A DNA stretch of 64,000 nt from Anaerolineales bacterium. Its GTDB lineage: Bacteria > Chloroflexota > Anaerolineae > Anaerolineales > UBA4823. Where the stretch lies: the NCBI GenBank assembly GCA_025057645.1, contig JANXBJ010000001.1:1-64000 (forward strand). Direction: 5' to 3'. Of this stretch, positions 20,141-29,639 are shown piece by piece; positions within the stretch are counted from its first letter, which is position 1; each line of letters starts with the position of its first letter. A program made the position numbers and the translations under genes. The notes below the pieces were generated by a model. That model was not told where the DNA came from and did no database searches. It saw only the letters and a program-made list of their open reading frames with translations.

Positions 20141-21091
20141 TCACTCTGTCTTTTCGATGAAACGGGATAGTTCCTCTTCTCGCCCTCTGTGGATCGTGGG
20201 GGTTGGCTCAGTCAGGGGCTTGAAACCCTCTCCAAACACTTCTGTGGCCTGCCCAATCACCATAAATGCCTCCGGGTCGGCCTCACGAACCAGAGCTTTG
20301 ACTTGAGCGATTTCCGATCGACTGACTACACAGTAAAGCACGGTTTTAGGACGGCCGCTGAATCCCCCTTGCCCGGGAATCAGGGTTACACCGCGCTTCA
20401 TTTCAAAAAGGATCTTCTGGAGGATTTCCTCCGGACGCTCGCTAATAATCATTGCGGTCCGGGTGACATTGGAGCCTTCCAACGTCACTTCAGCGGCCAC
20501 GCCGCTAATGTATAGCATGACGATCGCGTATAAAGCGTGCTCCCAGCTGAAAGAAATTCCAGCTAAAAACATAATGAGCGCATCAGTGAGCATGTAAGAC
20601 TGCGAGAGGGAGATGCCCCAACGGTGGTTAAGGATGCGCGCTAGGATGTCACTACCCCCGCTAGTGCCTTGCCCGCGGTATACCAACCCAAAACCAATCC
20701 CACTGATCACCCCTCCATAGAGTGCATTGAGGTTCAGGTCGCGTGTTATCCCTTCCGCTGGCAAGAAGAAGGCAAGAACGTCTACGAGAACGGAGAAAGC
20801 TCCAACGGCGAATACAGTGCGCAATGCAAAACGTAATCCCCCTAAATATCGCCAACCTAAAACGAAGAGCGGAATGTTACCGATCACCACCATCACCCCA
20901 ATCGGCCATTGGGTGAAGTAGTTAATGATTTGCGCCAGACCGGCCACGCCCCCAGAGGCCAGGCGGGCCGGGATTAGAAACAGGCGCATGGCGAGGGCTT
21001 GGATGAAGACCCCTGCTAAGATCAACAACCCATCCCGCCCATCTCTCCACGACAAGGTTGCTGCCAACTTAAGTTTCTCTTCCATCGTCAT
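20141..21091 (-). CDS. YitT family membrane protein (DUF161 + DUF2179)
   Basis: 316 residues. About six membrane helices (GLLILAGVFIQALAMRLFLIPARLASGGVAGLAQII, VMVVIGNIPLFVLGW, and others) with the repeated G-rich segments of YitT proteins (YRGQGTSGGSDILARIL), then a cytoplasmic DUF2179 domain (VTLIPGQGGFSGRPKTVLYCVVSRSEIAQVKALVREADPEAFM). The family is widespread, and the transported substrate is not established. The start overlaps the 3' end of the upstream dehydrogenase gene by 23 bp, so the two are co-transcribed. Confidence 0.93.
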   Translation of the reverse strand: MTMEEKLKLAATLSWRDGRDGLLILAGVFIQALAMRLFLIPARLASGGVAGLAQIINYFTQWPIGVMVVIGNIPLFVLGWRYLGGLRFALRTVFAVGAFSVLVDVLAFFLPAEGITRDLNLNALYGGVISGIGFGLVYRGQGTSGGSDILARILNHRWGISLSQSYMLTDALIMFLAGISFSWEHALYAIVMLYISGVAAEVTLEGSNVTRTAMIISERPEEILQKILFEMKRGVTLIPGQGGFSGRPKTVLYCVVSRSEIAQVKALVREADPEAFMVIGQATEVFGEGFKPLTEPTPTIHRGREEELSRFIEKTE

Positions 21092-21980
21092 CCAGCAGTT
21101 TTGTGTTGGCTAAGTGTTCGATCACCCCGATCACAGCCGAATTGTCTAATTCACGCATCCCCATCTCGAGCATGGCGTGGTAAAGTTGGGCGTGAACTGC
21201 TGCACTGGGCAAGGGGATGCCGTATTGGCGTGCTGTATCCATCACAATATCCAGATCCTTAGCTTGCATATAGGCTTTGAACCCGGGGGTACGATTGCCG
21301 GCGAAGAGGCGTGGGGGCTTGACGTCTAACGTCCAACATTGTGCTGCGCCACCTTTGATGGCTTCGACCACTTTCTTCGGGTCGGCGCCAGCTTTTTTTG
21401 CAAAAATCAGCAGCTCGCCCATTGCCACCATTTGGGCTGCCACCATGATCTGGTTAGCGGCCTTGGCAATTTGCCCTGCTCCGGCTTCTCCAACGTGGGT
21501 GATCGTCTTGCCCATGGCTTCCAGAATGGGACGCACCTTTTCCACTGCCTCTGCGGGTCCGCCGACCATGATCGCCAAGGTGCCTTGGCGGGCACCGATA
21601 TCGCCACCGCTGACCGGAGCATCTAGGGCCATCACTCCTTTCTCCGCCAGGCGCTCGGCAATCATTCGCGCGGTAGCGGGCTTGATTGTAGAGTTATCCA
21701 CGTAGATCAGACCCGGGTGTGCACCCTCAATAATGCCCTGCTTTCCCAAAACAACCAGTTCGACATCCGGGGTGTCGGGCAAGTTGGTGAAAACTACATC
21801 CACCTGCTCAGCCACTTCTCTTGGGCTGAAGGCGGCTCTTGCCCCTTCGGCCACTAACTCTTCCACTGCGCCCCGGCTGCGGTTGTGCACAACCAGCGGG
21901 AAGCCTGCCTTGAGGATGTTGCGCGCCATAGGCTTGCCCATTAATCCCAAGCCAATGTACCCAACGCGAGGTTGTGACAT
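21069..21980 (-). CDS. Beta-hydroxyacid dehydrogenase (tartronate semialdehyde reductase / 3-hydroxyisobutyrate dehydrogenase family)
   Basis: 303 residues. N-terminal Rossmann NAD(P) site VGYIGLGLMGKPMARNILKAG, substrate-binding DAPVSGGDIGARQGTL, and the catalytic Lys in GQIAKAANQIMVA. The HNRSRG sequence after the second strand suggests NADP preference (inference). Closest in pattern to GarR/GlxR 2-hydroxy-3-oxopropionate reductases, but 3-hydroxyisobutyrate or other short hydroxyacid substrates cannot be excluded. An AAGGAGG ribosome-binding site precedes the ATG. First gene of a pair with yitT. Confidence 0.93.
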   Translation of the reverse strand: MSQPRVGYIGLGLMGKPMARNILKAGFPLVVHNRSRGAVEELVAEGARAAFSPREVAEQVDVVFTNLPDTPDVELVVLGKQGIIEGAHPGLIYVDNSTIKPATARMIAERLAEKGVMALDAPVSGGDIGARQGTLAIMVGGPAEAVEKVRPILEAMGKTITHVGEAGAGQIAKAANQIMVAAQMVAMGELLIFAKKAGADPKKVVEAIKGGAAQCWTLDVKPPRLFAGNRTPGFKAYMQAKDLDIVMDTARQYGIPLPSAAVHAQLYHAMLEMGMRELDNSAVIGVIEHLANTKLLDDDGRET

Positions 21981-22153
21981 AGCACCTCCTTGAGCGTCTT
22001 GGATTTTCGTTACCAGCCAATTGTATTACGATTAACTGGATTCGGATGGCAGCGATCTGGCCTCAGCTTGTCATTCATTGCTGTATCTTGTCCCCTACTG
22101 GGGAGCGAATTTCCCCTAATCTGTCGCCGGTATAATGATGGCTTTAGTAGGGA

Positions 22154-23314
22154 TTAGTCTGTTGTATTTATGAGTTTAGGCTTACGTTTGAGCTTGGGGC
22201 CCTCACGCGTGTCCTGAACGATCCAGCCGAGTTGCTCAATCTTGCGACGTAGCTCGTCTGCTGTCGCCCAATCTTGCGCTCGGCGTGCCTCTTCTCTAGC
22301 TCTCACGCACTCAATGACTTCAAGGGAAGGTGTCTCCTCTTTGGGCTCGGAAGAGGCCCGCTGAAGCGCTTTCTCCCAAATTGCGGCCGCAACCCCTGTG
22401 GCCGGCGAGGGGATTGAGAAAGGACAGCAGATATCTAGGGGGAAAATCGCTCCGGTTTGGAAGTAATGAGTGTGGCTTCCGACCTTCTTTGCTAGCGCGT
22501 TCAGTTCTTGATCATTGGAAGGAGACCCTATCGCCACCTCATGGGGTTCGCCGCTGTGGATGACCGTCACTCCCCCCTTGCCGAAGACACTAGCGGTCAT
22601 TTTCTCCAAATCGATAAACAGGACAGTTTGCTCGTCAATGCCGATGATCATGCAAGGCTCGGGCAGCAACTCTACTAGGCCGGCGAACCTTTCCTTTCCC
22701 ATAAAGCAACGGGAAGTGTCCAGTTCCGATCCGCCCTCGTTGTTGTTCCAATGGGGGATCAACACAACAGGCAAACCGTACAAACCAAAGAAATCCAACC
22801 CTCTTTTCCAATGAAGGTCCTCGCCGACTTTGTAGATTTCATATACCGGTAAGGCGAAGCGGCCGATGGCGATAGTTGCTGCACTAGCGAGCACCAAGTC
22901 TGCCCCTAAGTAATGGCGGGCGAGGATGATCTGCCACGCAAGGCTGTTGAAGAGTTGGCGGACAGCATAGGTTGGGCTACCCGGCCCCATAAAGATGACC
23001 TCCGCGTCCCACAGAGCCTCCAAAATTTCTTCTGAGTCCGGGGAAAAGGGCGTACCTCGCCTCCGTGCAGGTATGACTTTGATTTGGGGGTGATAATTCT
23101 GGAGATGGTGGCGGAGAAACTCGGCCACTCTGCCAATCACCTGCGCAGAGTTGGGTTCGAACCCGGCTGGCGTTTCCAGCAAGGCCACTCGAGGGGGGTG
23201 ATCAAAACGGCGGAAGACCTCTTCAAAAGCTCTGCGCCCGCTTGGCGAGGTTTCGCCTGAACCCAACAAAACCACTCGCCCGGGGAGAAAACTGCGCTCA
23301 GGAGATGCGTTCAT
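22154..23314 (-). CDS. Peptidase S51-like protein fused to a CysRS C-terminal-like segment
   Basis: 386 residues. Residues 1 to about 265 resemble the S51/type 1 glutamine-amidotransferase-like fold: RVVLLGSGETSPSGRRAFEEV, FMGPGSPTYAVRQL, a nucleophile-elbow-like LASAATIAIG where peptidase E and cyanophycinase have SAG(A), and PHWNNNEGG. Residues about 330-386 (VIECVRAREEARRAQDWATADELRRKIEQLG, then DTREGP) match the helical hairpin ending cysteinyl-tRNA synthetases. The join is in one uninterrupted frame. Whether it is an active serine hydrolase is unclear because the elbow lacks the usual Gly after Ser-Ala. The next gene upstream ends only 6 bp away, implying an operon. Confidence 0.8.
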   Translation of the reverse strand: MNASPERSFLPGRVVLLGSGETSPSGRRAFEEVFRRFDHPPRVALLETPAGFEPNSAQVIGRVAEFLRHHLQNYHPQIKVIPARRRGTPFSPDSEEILEALWDAEVIFMGPGSPTYAVRQLFNSLAWQIILARHYLGADLVLASAATIAIGRFALPVYEIYKVGEDLHWKRGLDFFGLYGLPVVLIPHWNNNEGGSELDTSRCFMGKERFAGLVELLPEPCMIIGIDEQTVLFIDLEKMTASVFGKGGVTVIHSGEPHEVAIGSPSNDQELNALAKKVGSHTHYFQTGAIFPLDICCPFSIPSPATGVAAAIWEKALQRASSEPKEETPSLEVIECVRAREEARRAQDWATADELRRKIEQLGWIVQDTREGPKLKRKPKLINTTD

Positions 23315-23320
23315 TGAAAC

Positions 23321-24334
23321 TCAAGTGCTCCGGTACCGCTGCACGATGTTTGGGAACAAATATTCCGTGAACGTTCGCTCCAAATTATACTCGGGTTGCC
23401 ATCCCCAATCACGGCGGGCATCATTATCGTTCATATCTTCGGGCCAGCTATCGACAATGGCTTGACGGCGCAAGTCGGGTTCAAAAATGACTTGGGCGTT
23501 CGGAAAAGCTCTCAAAACCCACTCTCGGAACTCTCCTGCGGAGAGACTAAAGCTGGTGACATTATAAACTCGGCGACTGAGCTTTTCTGCGGGTGTTGCG
23601 GCTAGCTGGAGCAGAGCACGGATTGCATCGGGCATCGCCATAAAGGGAATGCGCGTGTCTTCTCGGACAAAGCAGGCGTAAGGGTGGCCTTGGGCGGCTG
23701 CGTGGATCATTTCCGGACCGTAGTCCGAAGTGCCACCGCTGGGCAAAGTGAAGGCGCTGATCAGCCCCGGAAAGCGCACGGCGCGGAAATCAACCATCAC
23801 CGGACGCTCGACAGCAAGCTGACGGTAATACTTGCTGTAATAAACTCCCAGCATTTCGCAGTATAGTTTATTGCTGCCGTACATTGTGCGGGGGTAGTTC
23901 CATTCCCACTCCCGCACTCGGGGAAATTGGGCTTTGGTGGCTAAGTCCGGCAGGCCGTAGACTGCCACCGAACTGGGGAAGATGAACAGAACCGGTTTTC
24001 CACGCCAGTCTGACTGATCAGATGCAAGCTGGAGCAGTCCCAGCGTCCCTTCGACATTGACGCGATGCGCTGCCTCGGGAGTGAACTCCGCCCGAGTAGA
24101 CAGAAGTGCCGCTAGGTGAAAAATTGTATCAAACTCGTACTCCGCGACCAATCGTTCGAGCAATGGCCGGTCGCAAATATCGCCCAAAACGTGAGTGACC
24201 TTAAAGTCCAAAAGAGGTAAGGGTCGAATGTCCAACGAGAGAATGTTCCTCACCCCCTGCTTCCATAGCTCATCGATTAGAGCTGTGCCAATCTCACCGG
24301 CTCCACCGGTTACAAGGATGACTTTTTTGCGCAT
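23321..24334 (-). CDS. SDR-family NAD-dependent dehydrogenase, L-threonine 3-dehydrogenase-like
   Basis: 337 residues of the extended SDR class. NAD-binding VILVTGGAGEIGTALIDEL, the catalytic Tyr-x3-Lys in YGSNKLYCEMLGVYY, and a substrate region FPGLISAFTLPSGGTSDYGPEM with DTRIPFMAMPDAIRALLQLA, which strongly resemble SDR-type threonine dehydrogenases (threonine to 2-amino-3-ketobutyrate). UDP-sugar epimerases share the fold, so substrate assignment is by motif only. The start, ATG 24334, has GAAAGGAGAAAG in front. The gene diverges from purA. Confidence 0.9.
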   Translation of the reverse strand: MRKKVILVTGGAGEIGTALIDELWKQGVRNILSLDIRPLPLLDFKVTHVLGDICDRPLLERLVAEYEFDTIFHLAALLSTRAEFTPEAAHRVNVEGTLGLLQLASDQSDWRGKPVLFIFPSSVAVYGLPDLATKAQFPRVREWEWNYPRTMYGSNKLYCEMLGVYYSKYYRQLAVERPVMVDFRAVRFPGLISAFTLPSGGTSDYGPEMIHAAAQGHPYACFVREDTRIPFMAMPDAIRALLQLAATPAEKLSRRVYNVTSFSLSAGEFREWVLRAFPNAQVIFEPDLRRQAIVDSWPEDMNDNDARRDWGWQPEYNLERTFTEYLFPNIVQRYRST

Positions 24335-24375
24335 TTCTTTCTCCTTTCTTGTTCACCCCTGCGACTTCCTAATGA

Positions 24376-24381
24376 TATAAT
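24376..24381 (+). promoter_or_regulatory. -10 box (TATAAT) of purA
   Basis: Perfect TATAAT in the divergent region between the SDR gene and purA, with a weak TTCACC 18 bp upstream (24352-24357). Leader of about 58 nt. Confidence 0.55.
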
Positions 24382-24421
24382 CTCCATAGAGCACAACTCG
24401 CTCTGGGTGAATTGTACTTGA

Positions 24422-25738
<1,317 letters not shown>

Positions 25739-25772
25739 ACCTTCCAGGGAGGCGTTGCTTCATCCGTGCGAT

Positions 25773-26573
25773 ATGCGCTCTTCTCTTCTTGTCCCTGCTT
25801 GGCGAGCGCTGCTCCTCATCTCCGTTGCTGGTTGCCTTGGTCTACTTGGGTTGAGCGCTTGTCTTTCCCCTCTTACTCCAACACCCATCTTCTCCCTTCC
25901 AACGCCCTCGCCAACGCTCACTGCAACGGCTACGATAGTTTGGTTTCCTCCAACTGCTACCCCAACTCCTCTTCCGACCCAAGTCCTTACTCCGACAGTG
26001 GACCTGCGGCCTCAAATCGGCTCTTTGCTCTTTGCAGACCAGTTCGAAGACCGGAGCGCCTGGTCACTCATCGAGACTCAAGGGGGTAGAATCGCCTTTG
26101 GCAAAAATGAGCTTACGATCGCCATTGCTCAGCCAAAAGTATATCTTTACACCCTCCGCAAATCTCCCCAACTTTCTGATTTTTATTTGCAACTCACCCT
26201 TTGGCCCAATCTCTGTCGGGATGAGGATGAATATGGAATTCTCTTCCGAGTGACACCCGAACTCGATTTTTATCGCTTAGGGCTGACTTGTAACGGTCAG
26301 CTTCACCTCGATCGCTTTTTCCAAGGCAGGGTGGCTGTGCCCTACCCGAAAACCTATAGCGGTGCTGTACCACTCGGGGCACCCAGTTCTGTACGAGCTG
26401 CTATTTGGGCTTCTGAAGAGGAGATCGTGGTTTTCCTCAACGATCAGTTTCAATTTGCTCTCCGGGAGAGGGTGATTCGCTCTGGAGTGCTCGGCCTGTT
26501 TGCTCGATCGGTTTCCAGTGCCTCAGTAACGGTCAACTTTTCTGATCTGGCTGTCTATCAGATTGCCCCTTGA
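25773..26573 (+). CDS. Lipoprotein with concanavalin-like (LamG/DUF1080-type) domain
   Basis: 267 residues from ATG 25773. An in-frame TTG at 25725 would add 16 residues and overlap purA, and is less likely because the lipoprotein signal begins MRSSLLVPAWRALLL. The lipobox is LSAC. A Thr/Pro-rich linker of about 45 residues leads to a beta-sandwich domain (LFADQFEDRSAWSLIETQGGRIAF, YEYGILFR-like EDEYGILFRVTPELDFYRL, VFLNDQFQFALRERVIRSGVLGLFA), typical of laminin-G/3-keto-disaccharide-hydrolase-like folds. Probably a surface-anchored glycan-binding protein. No catalytic residues recognised. Shares the purA transcript by position only. Confidence 0.8.
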   Translation: MRSSLLVPAWRALLLISVAGCLGLLGLSACLSPLTPTPIFSLPTPSPTLTATATIVWFPPTATPTPLPTQVLTPTVDLRPQIGSLLFADQFEDRSAWSLIETQGGRIAFGKNELTIAIAQPKVYLYTLRKSPQLSDFYLQLTLWPNLCRDEDEYGILFRVTPELDFYRLGLTCNGQLHLDRFFQGRVAVPYPKTYSGAVPLGAPSSVRAAIWASEEEIVVFLNDQFQFALRERVIRSGVLGLFARSVSSASVTVNFSDLAVYQIAP

Positions 26574-26651
26574 GGAGGGAACTGCGTTCAGGTCGCGGCT
26601 CAGTTCGTCCGCATGCGAGCGGATAGGATCGAACCGCAAGCTGGAGACCGC

Positions 26652-27440
26652 TCAATCGATCCATTCGTAGACGGTTGTGCCTAGGATTTCCTTCAGGGCG
26701 CGGGTAGTGAGAGATAAATTGTCGGCGGTGGGGATCAGATTGAGCAGCAAATTGGCTAACGTAGGTGTCGTCATTCTTTGCCAGCCGCTCTGGGTAACAG
26801 TGTAGTCGGTCGGAGCGGGGATGACTTCGAACCCTTGGCGTTCAAAAGCACGCACTGAACGAGGCATGTGCATGGCTGAAGTCACCAAAAGGATTCTGTG
26901 GACGCCCATTTTCTCCAAGATCGCTTTGCTAAATTGGGCATTTTGTAGAGTGTTCTGGGAATGGCCTTCGAGGATCAGTGCCTCCTCGGGCACTCCCATC
27001 CATTGCAGAAGGGAGGCCATCTCTGCTGCCGGATTGGGGCTGCTGGGCGTATACCACTCAATTGCACCCCCGCTCAAAAGAATTTTCGCAGCTTTGCCCT
27101 CGTGGTAGAGCCGAGCAGCATAGAGCAACCGATCGCCTGCGCCGTTCACTTCCGGCATCACTCGGGGCGGAGCAGCCGCCAAAGTACCCCCTCCAAGCAC
27201 AACCATTACTTCCACCTCGGGCACGCTCTCCGGAGGCAGGTATTGCCACTCCAACGCTCGGGCTAGGTGATAGGCGACTAGACGATTGCCCCCTAGCCAA
27301 AGCAGCAAGAAGGCGGTCCAAACCATGCTGCGGCTTAGACGCGGGAACCGGTAAAGGAGCGAGGCACAGAGTAAGAGAACGGTGGACATACCGAGCGGGT
27401 AAATCAAGGGAGGCAAAACTTTAGAGAGGAAAACGAACAT
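26652..27440 (-). CDS. YdcF/ElyC-like DUF218 protein
   Basis: 262 residues. Two N-terminal membrane helices (LPPLIYPLGMSTVLLLCASLLY, MVWTAFLLLWLGGNRLVAYHLA), then the DUF218 domain: VEVMVVLGGGTL, RLLYAARLYHEGKAAKILLSGG, EALILEGHSQNTLQNA, RILLVTSAMHMPRSVRAFERQG. E. coli relatives (ElyC, SanA, YdcF) affect envelope integrity and lipid-carrier recycling; the enzymatic reaction is not settled. The start has no strong Shine-Dalgarno. Upstream is prmC on the same strand, 29 bp away. Confidence 0.92.
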   Translation of the reverse strand: MFVFLSKVLPPLIYPLGMSTVLLLCASLLYRFPRLSRSMVWTAFLLLWLGGNRLVAYHLARALEWQYLPPESVPEVEVMVVLGGGTLAAAPPRVMPEVNGAGDRLLYAARLYHEGKAAKILLSGGAIEWYTPSSPNPAAEMASLLQWMGVPEEALILEGHSQNTLQNAQFSKAILEKMGVHRILLVTSAMHMPRSVRAFERQGFEVIPAPTDYTVTQSGWQRMTTPTLANLLLNLIPTADNLSLTTRALKEILGTTVYEWID

Positions 27441-27469
27441 TGCGGACTTCTCCTATATACCCGTGTGGT

Positions 27470-28330
27470 TCATACTTCTACTTTGAGCAAACGTTCCCGG
27501 TTACTGAGGTCCTTAATCACCGCTATCTTCGCCTCGGGAAAGGCCTTTCGAGCCAGGGTCTTCATCTCGCTGACCTGAGCTGAGTCGATCTCGCAAGCAA
27601 TCAAGCAACCCTTGGGGACAGATGGTTGCAAAGCATCAAAGAGCGCCCGATATAAGTCCAAACCATCGCTCCCGCCATCTAGAGCCAGCGTGGGTTCTTT
27701 GCCGTAGATAGGCAACCTCTTAAGGCGCTCAGAAGGAATATAGGGCAAGTTGGCACAGATTACGTCAAATTTTTTGGCGAGCGGAGGCAATAAAGACGCT
27801 GAAACCAAAAGCACCCGCTTTTGAAGTTGGAATTTTGCGACGTTCCTTTGAGCCACACGCAGGGCTGCGAGGGAGATATCACTCGCTACGACGCAGATTC
27901 TCTCGCAGGAAAGGGCGAGCGAAATCGCTATGCATCCCGATCCGGTGCCAATATCCAGGACATGAGTGGCCGAAGGATGCTTCTCCAACCAAGATAAAAC
28001 TTCCTCGACCATTAGTTCGGTTTCAGGGCGGGGGATCAGGGTGGCTTCGGTGACGAAAAATTCGTGGCCAAAAAACTCCCATTTGCCGATCAGATAGGGA
28101 AGCGGCACCCCCCGTCGGTACAATTCAAGTTTCTGTTCCAGCTCTTGGATTTGGGTGGTGGAAAGCTCATGCTCTCTGTGGCTGAGTACCCATGTTCGGG
28201 AACGTCCTAGCACATGGGAGATCAACACAGAGACATCCAGTTCGGAGGTTTCGGTGACTCCTTTCCAACTCGGAGAGGTCTTTTTCAGGAATTCATCGAG
28301 GTTCACTGAGTTCTGGGATCTATGCCTCAA
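27470..28330 (-). CDS. prmC: Release-factor glutamine methyltransferase PrmC
   Basis: 286 residues. Methylates the GGQ glutamine of peptide chain release factors using S-adenosylmethionine. An N-terminal helical domain is followed by VLDIGTGSGCIAISLAL (SAM site) and the catalytic NLPYIPSERL, a variant of the NPPY motif with Leu for the first Pro. It overlaps the 3' end of prfA by 11 bp, the classic prfA-prmC arrangement that pairs enzyme and substrate. Confidence 0.95.
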   Translation of the reverse strand: MRHRSQNSVNLDEFLKKTSPSWKGVTETSELDVSVLISHVLGRSRTWVLSHREHELSTTQIQELEQKLELYRRGVPLPYLIGKWEFFGHEFFVTEATLIPRPETELMVEEVLSWLEKHPSATHVLDIGTGSGCIAISLALSCERICVVASDISLAALRVAQRNVAKFQLQKRVLLVSASLLPPLAKKFDVICANLPYIPSERLKRLPIYGKEPTLALDGGSDGLDLYRALFDALQPSVPKGCLIACEIDSAQVSEMKTLARKAFPEAKIAVIKDLSNRERLLKVEV

Positions 28331-29387
28331 TCTCCATTGCTGCTAATCGCTCGGCTTCATCTCGGAGTGCCAATTCCTCAATGAACTCGTCGATTTCCCC
28401 TTCCATAACCGCCGGCAAGTTATAGCTGGAAAAGTTGATCCGGTGGTCGGTCACCCGCGATTGAGGGTAGTTATAGGTGCGGATTTTTTCGGCTCGTTCG
28501 CCCGTCCCGACCTGAGAGCGCCGCGCTTGATCGATACTCTGTCTTTGCTTCTCCATTTCCATTTCGTATAGGCGAGCTCGTAAAATGCTCATTGCTCGTT
28601 GCTTGTTCTGCAGTTGGGAACGCTCATCTTGACACTGGACAACGATGCCAGTTGGGAGGTGGGTGATCCGCACGGCTGTTGCATTTTTTTGCACGTTTTG
28701 TCCGCCGGCTCCAGCAGATTTATACACGTCAATGCGCAGATCCGATTCGGGAATTTCTACCTCGACTTCATCCGCCTCGGCCAAAACCGCCACAGTGGCC
28801 GTTGAGGTGTGGATTCTCCCGGAGGCTTCGGTAATTGGTACTCTTTGAACGCGGTGGACGCCCGACTCGTATTTCAGGCGCGAGTAAGCCCCTCGGCCTC
28901 TAACCATGAAGATGATTTCTTTGTAGCCTCCAATCCCGGTCTCGTTGGCGGATAAAACCTCCACTTCCCATCCTTTCTTTTCTGCGTAGCGACTGTACAT
29001 GCGGAAAAGGTCTGCAGCAAATAATGCAGCCTCCTCCCCGCCCGTTCCGGCGCGGATTTCCACAATTACGTTGCGGGTATCGCGCTTATCTCTGGGCAGC
29101 AACATGCTTTTGATTTCTCTCTCAAGCTGAGCGATTTTCTGATCGAGCTCTTCGAGCTCGATCTCTGCCAACTGGCGTAATTCTTCATCCTCGCCTTCGA
29201 GGAGCGAACGGGCTTCCTCCCTCCTTTCAAGTGCTTGACGATACTCTCGAGCCTTCTCGACCAGCGGTTCGAGTTCACTGCGTTCCATGTTTAATTCTGC
29301 TGCGCGTTGATAATCGCCTCCCACCTCGAGAAGCGCCCGGTTAATTTCTTCGTACTTTTCCTCGATTCCACGTAGCTTATCTAACAT
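28320..29387 (-). CDS. prfA: Peptide chain release factor 1
   Basis: 355 residues, standard RF1 length. The peptidyl-hydrolysis motif is GAGGQNVQKNATAVR; the stop-codon-reading tripeptide region is HRVQRVPITEASGRIH (P-x-T type, RF1 rather than the SPF of RF2). A coiled coil occupies the N-terminal 100 residues. No programmed frameshift is present, again pointing to RF1 rather than RF2. Followed by overlapping prmC. Confidence 0.97.
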   Translation of the reverse strand: MLDKLRGIEEKYEEINRALLEVGGDYQRAAELNMERSELEPLVEKAREYRQALERREEARSLLEGEDEELRQLAEIELEELDQKIAQLEREIKSMLLPRDKRDTRNVIVEIRAGTGGEEAALFAADLFRMYSRYAEKKGWEVEVLSANETGIGGYKEIIFMVRGRGAYSRLKYESGVHRVQRVPITEASGRIHTSTATVAVLAEADEVEVEIPESDLRIDVYKSAGAGGQNVQKNATAVRITHLPTGIVVQCQDERSQLQNKQRAMSILRARLYEMEMEKQRQSIDQARRSQVGTGERAEKIRTYNYPQSRVTDHRINFSSYNLPAVMEGEIDEFIEELALRDEAERLAAMEIEA

Positions 29388-29639
29388 ACTTCGAATATAG
29401 TCCTAAACAGGTTGTTTAGAGTCTGATCCTTTCTGCAGGATGCTTGAGATTCAGGGCTGGCCTTCGTAGTGAACTGGCTTTCCCAAGGAGCACAAGAGCA
29501 GTTGCGGACTTTAGTTGGTCCACGCTGTGATTCTCAGCAACCCTCTGCACAGTTGCTTTATGCTTGTAGGTCACTTGACCGAACTCCCATTATACCACGC
29601 CCGGAACTCTCTCTCTGCGAAGAGCGTCTAACAAAGGAG

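Noticed and set aside
22134-22139. TATAAT as a plus-strand promoter
   Set aside because: No plus-strand gene follows; it points into the 3' end of the S51-like gene. An antisense transcript is possible but unsupported.
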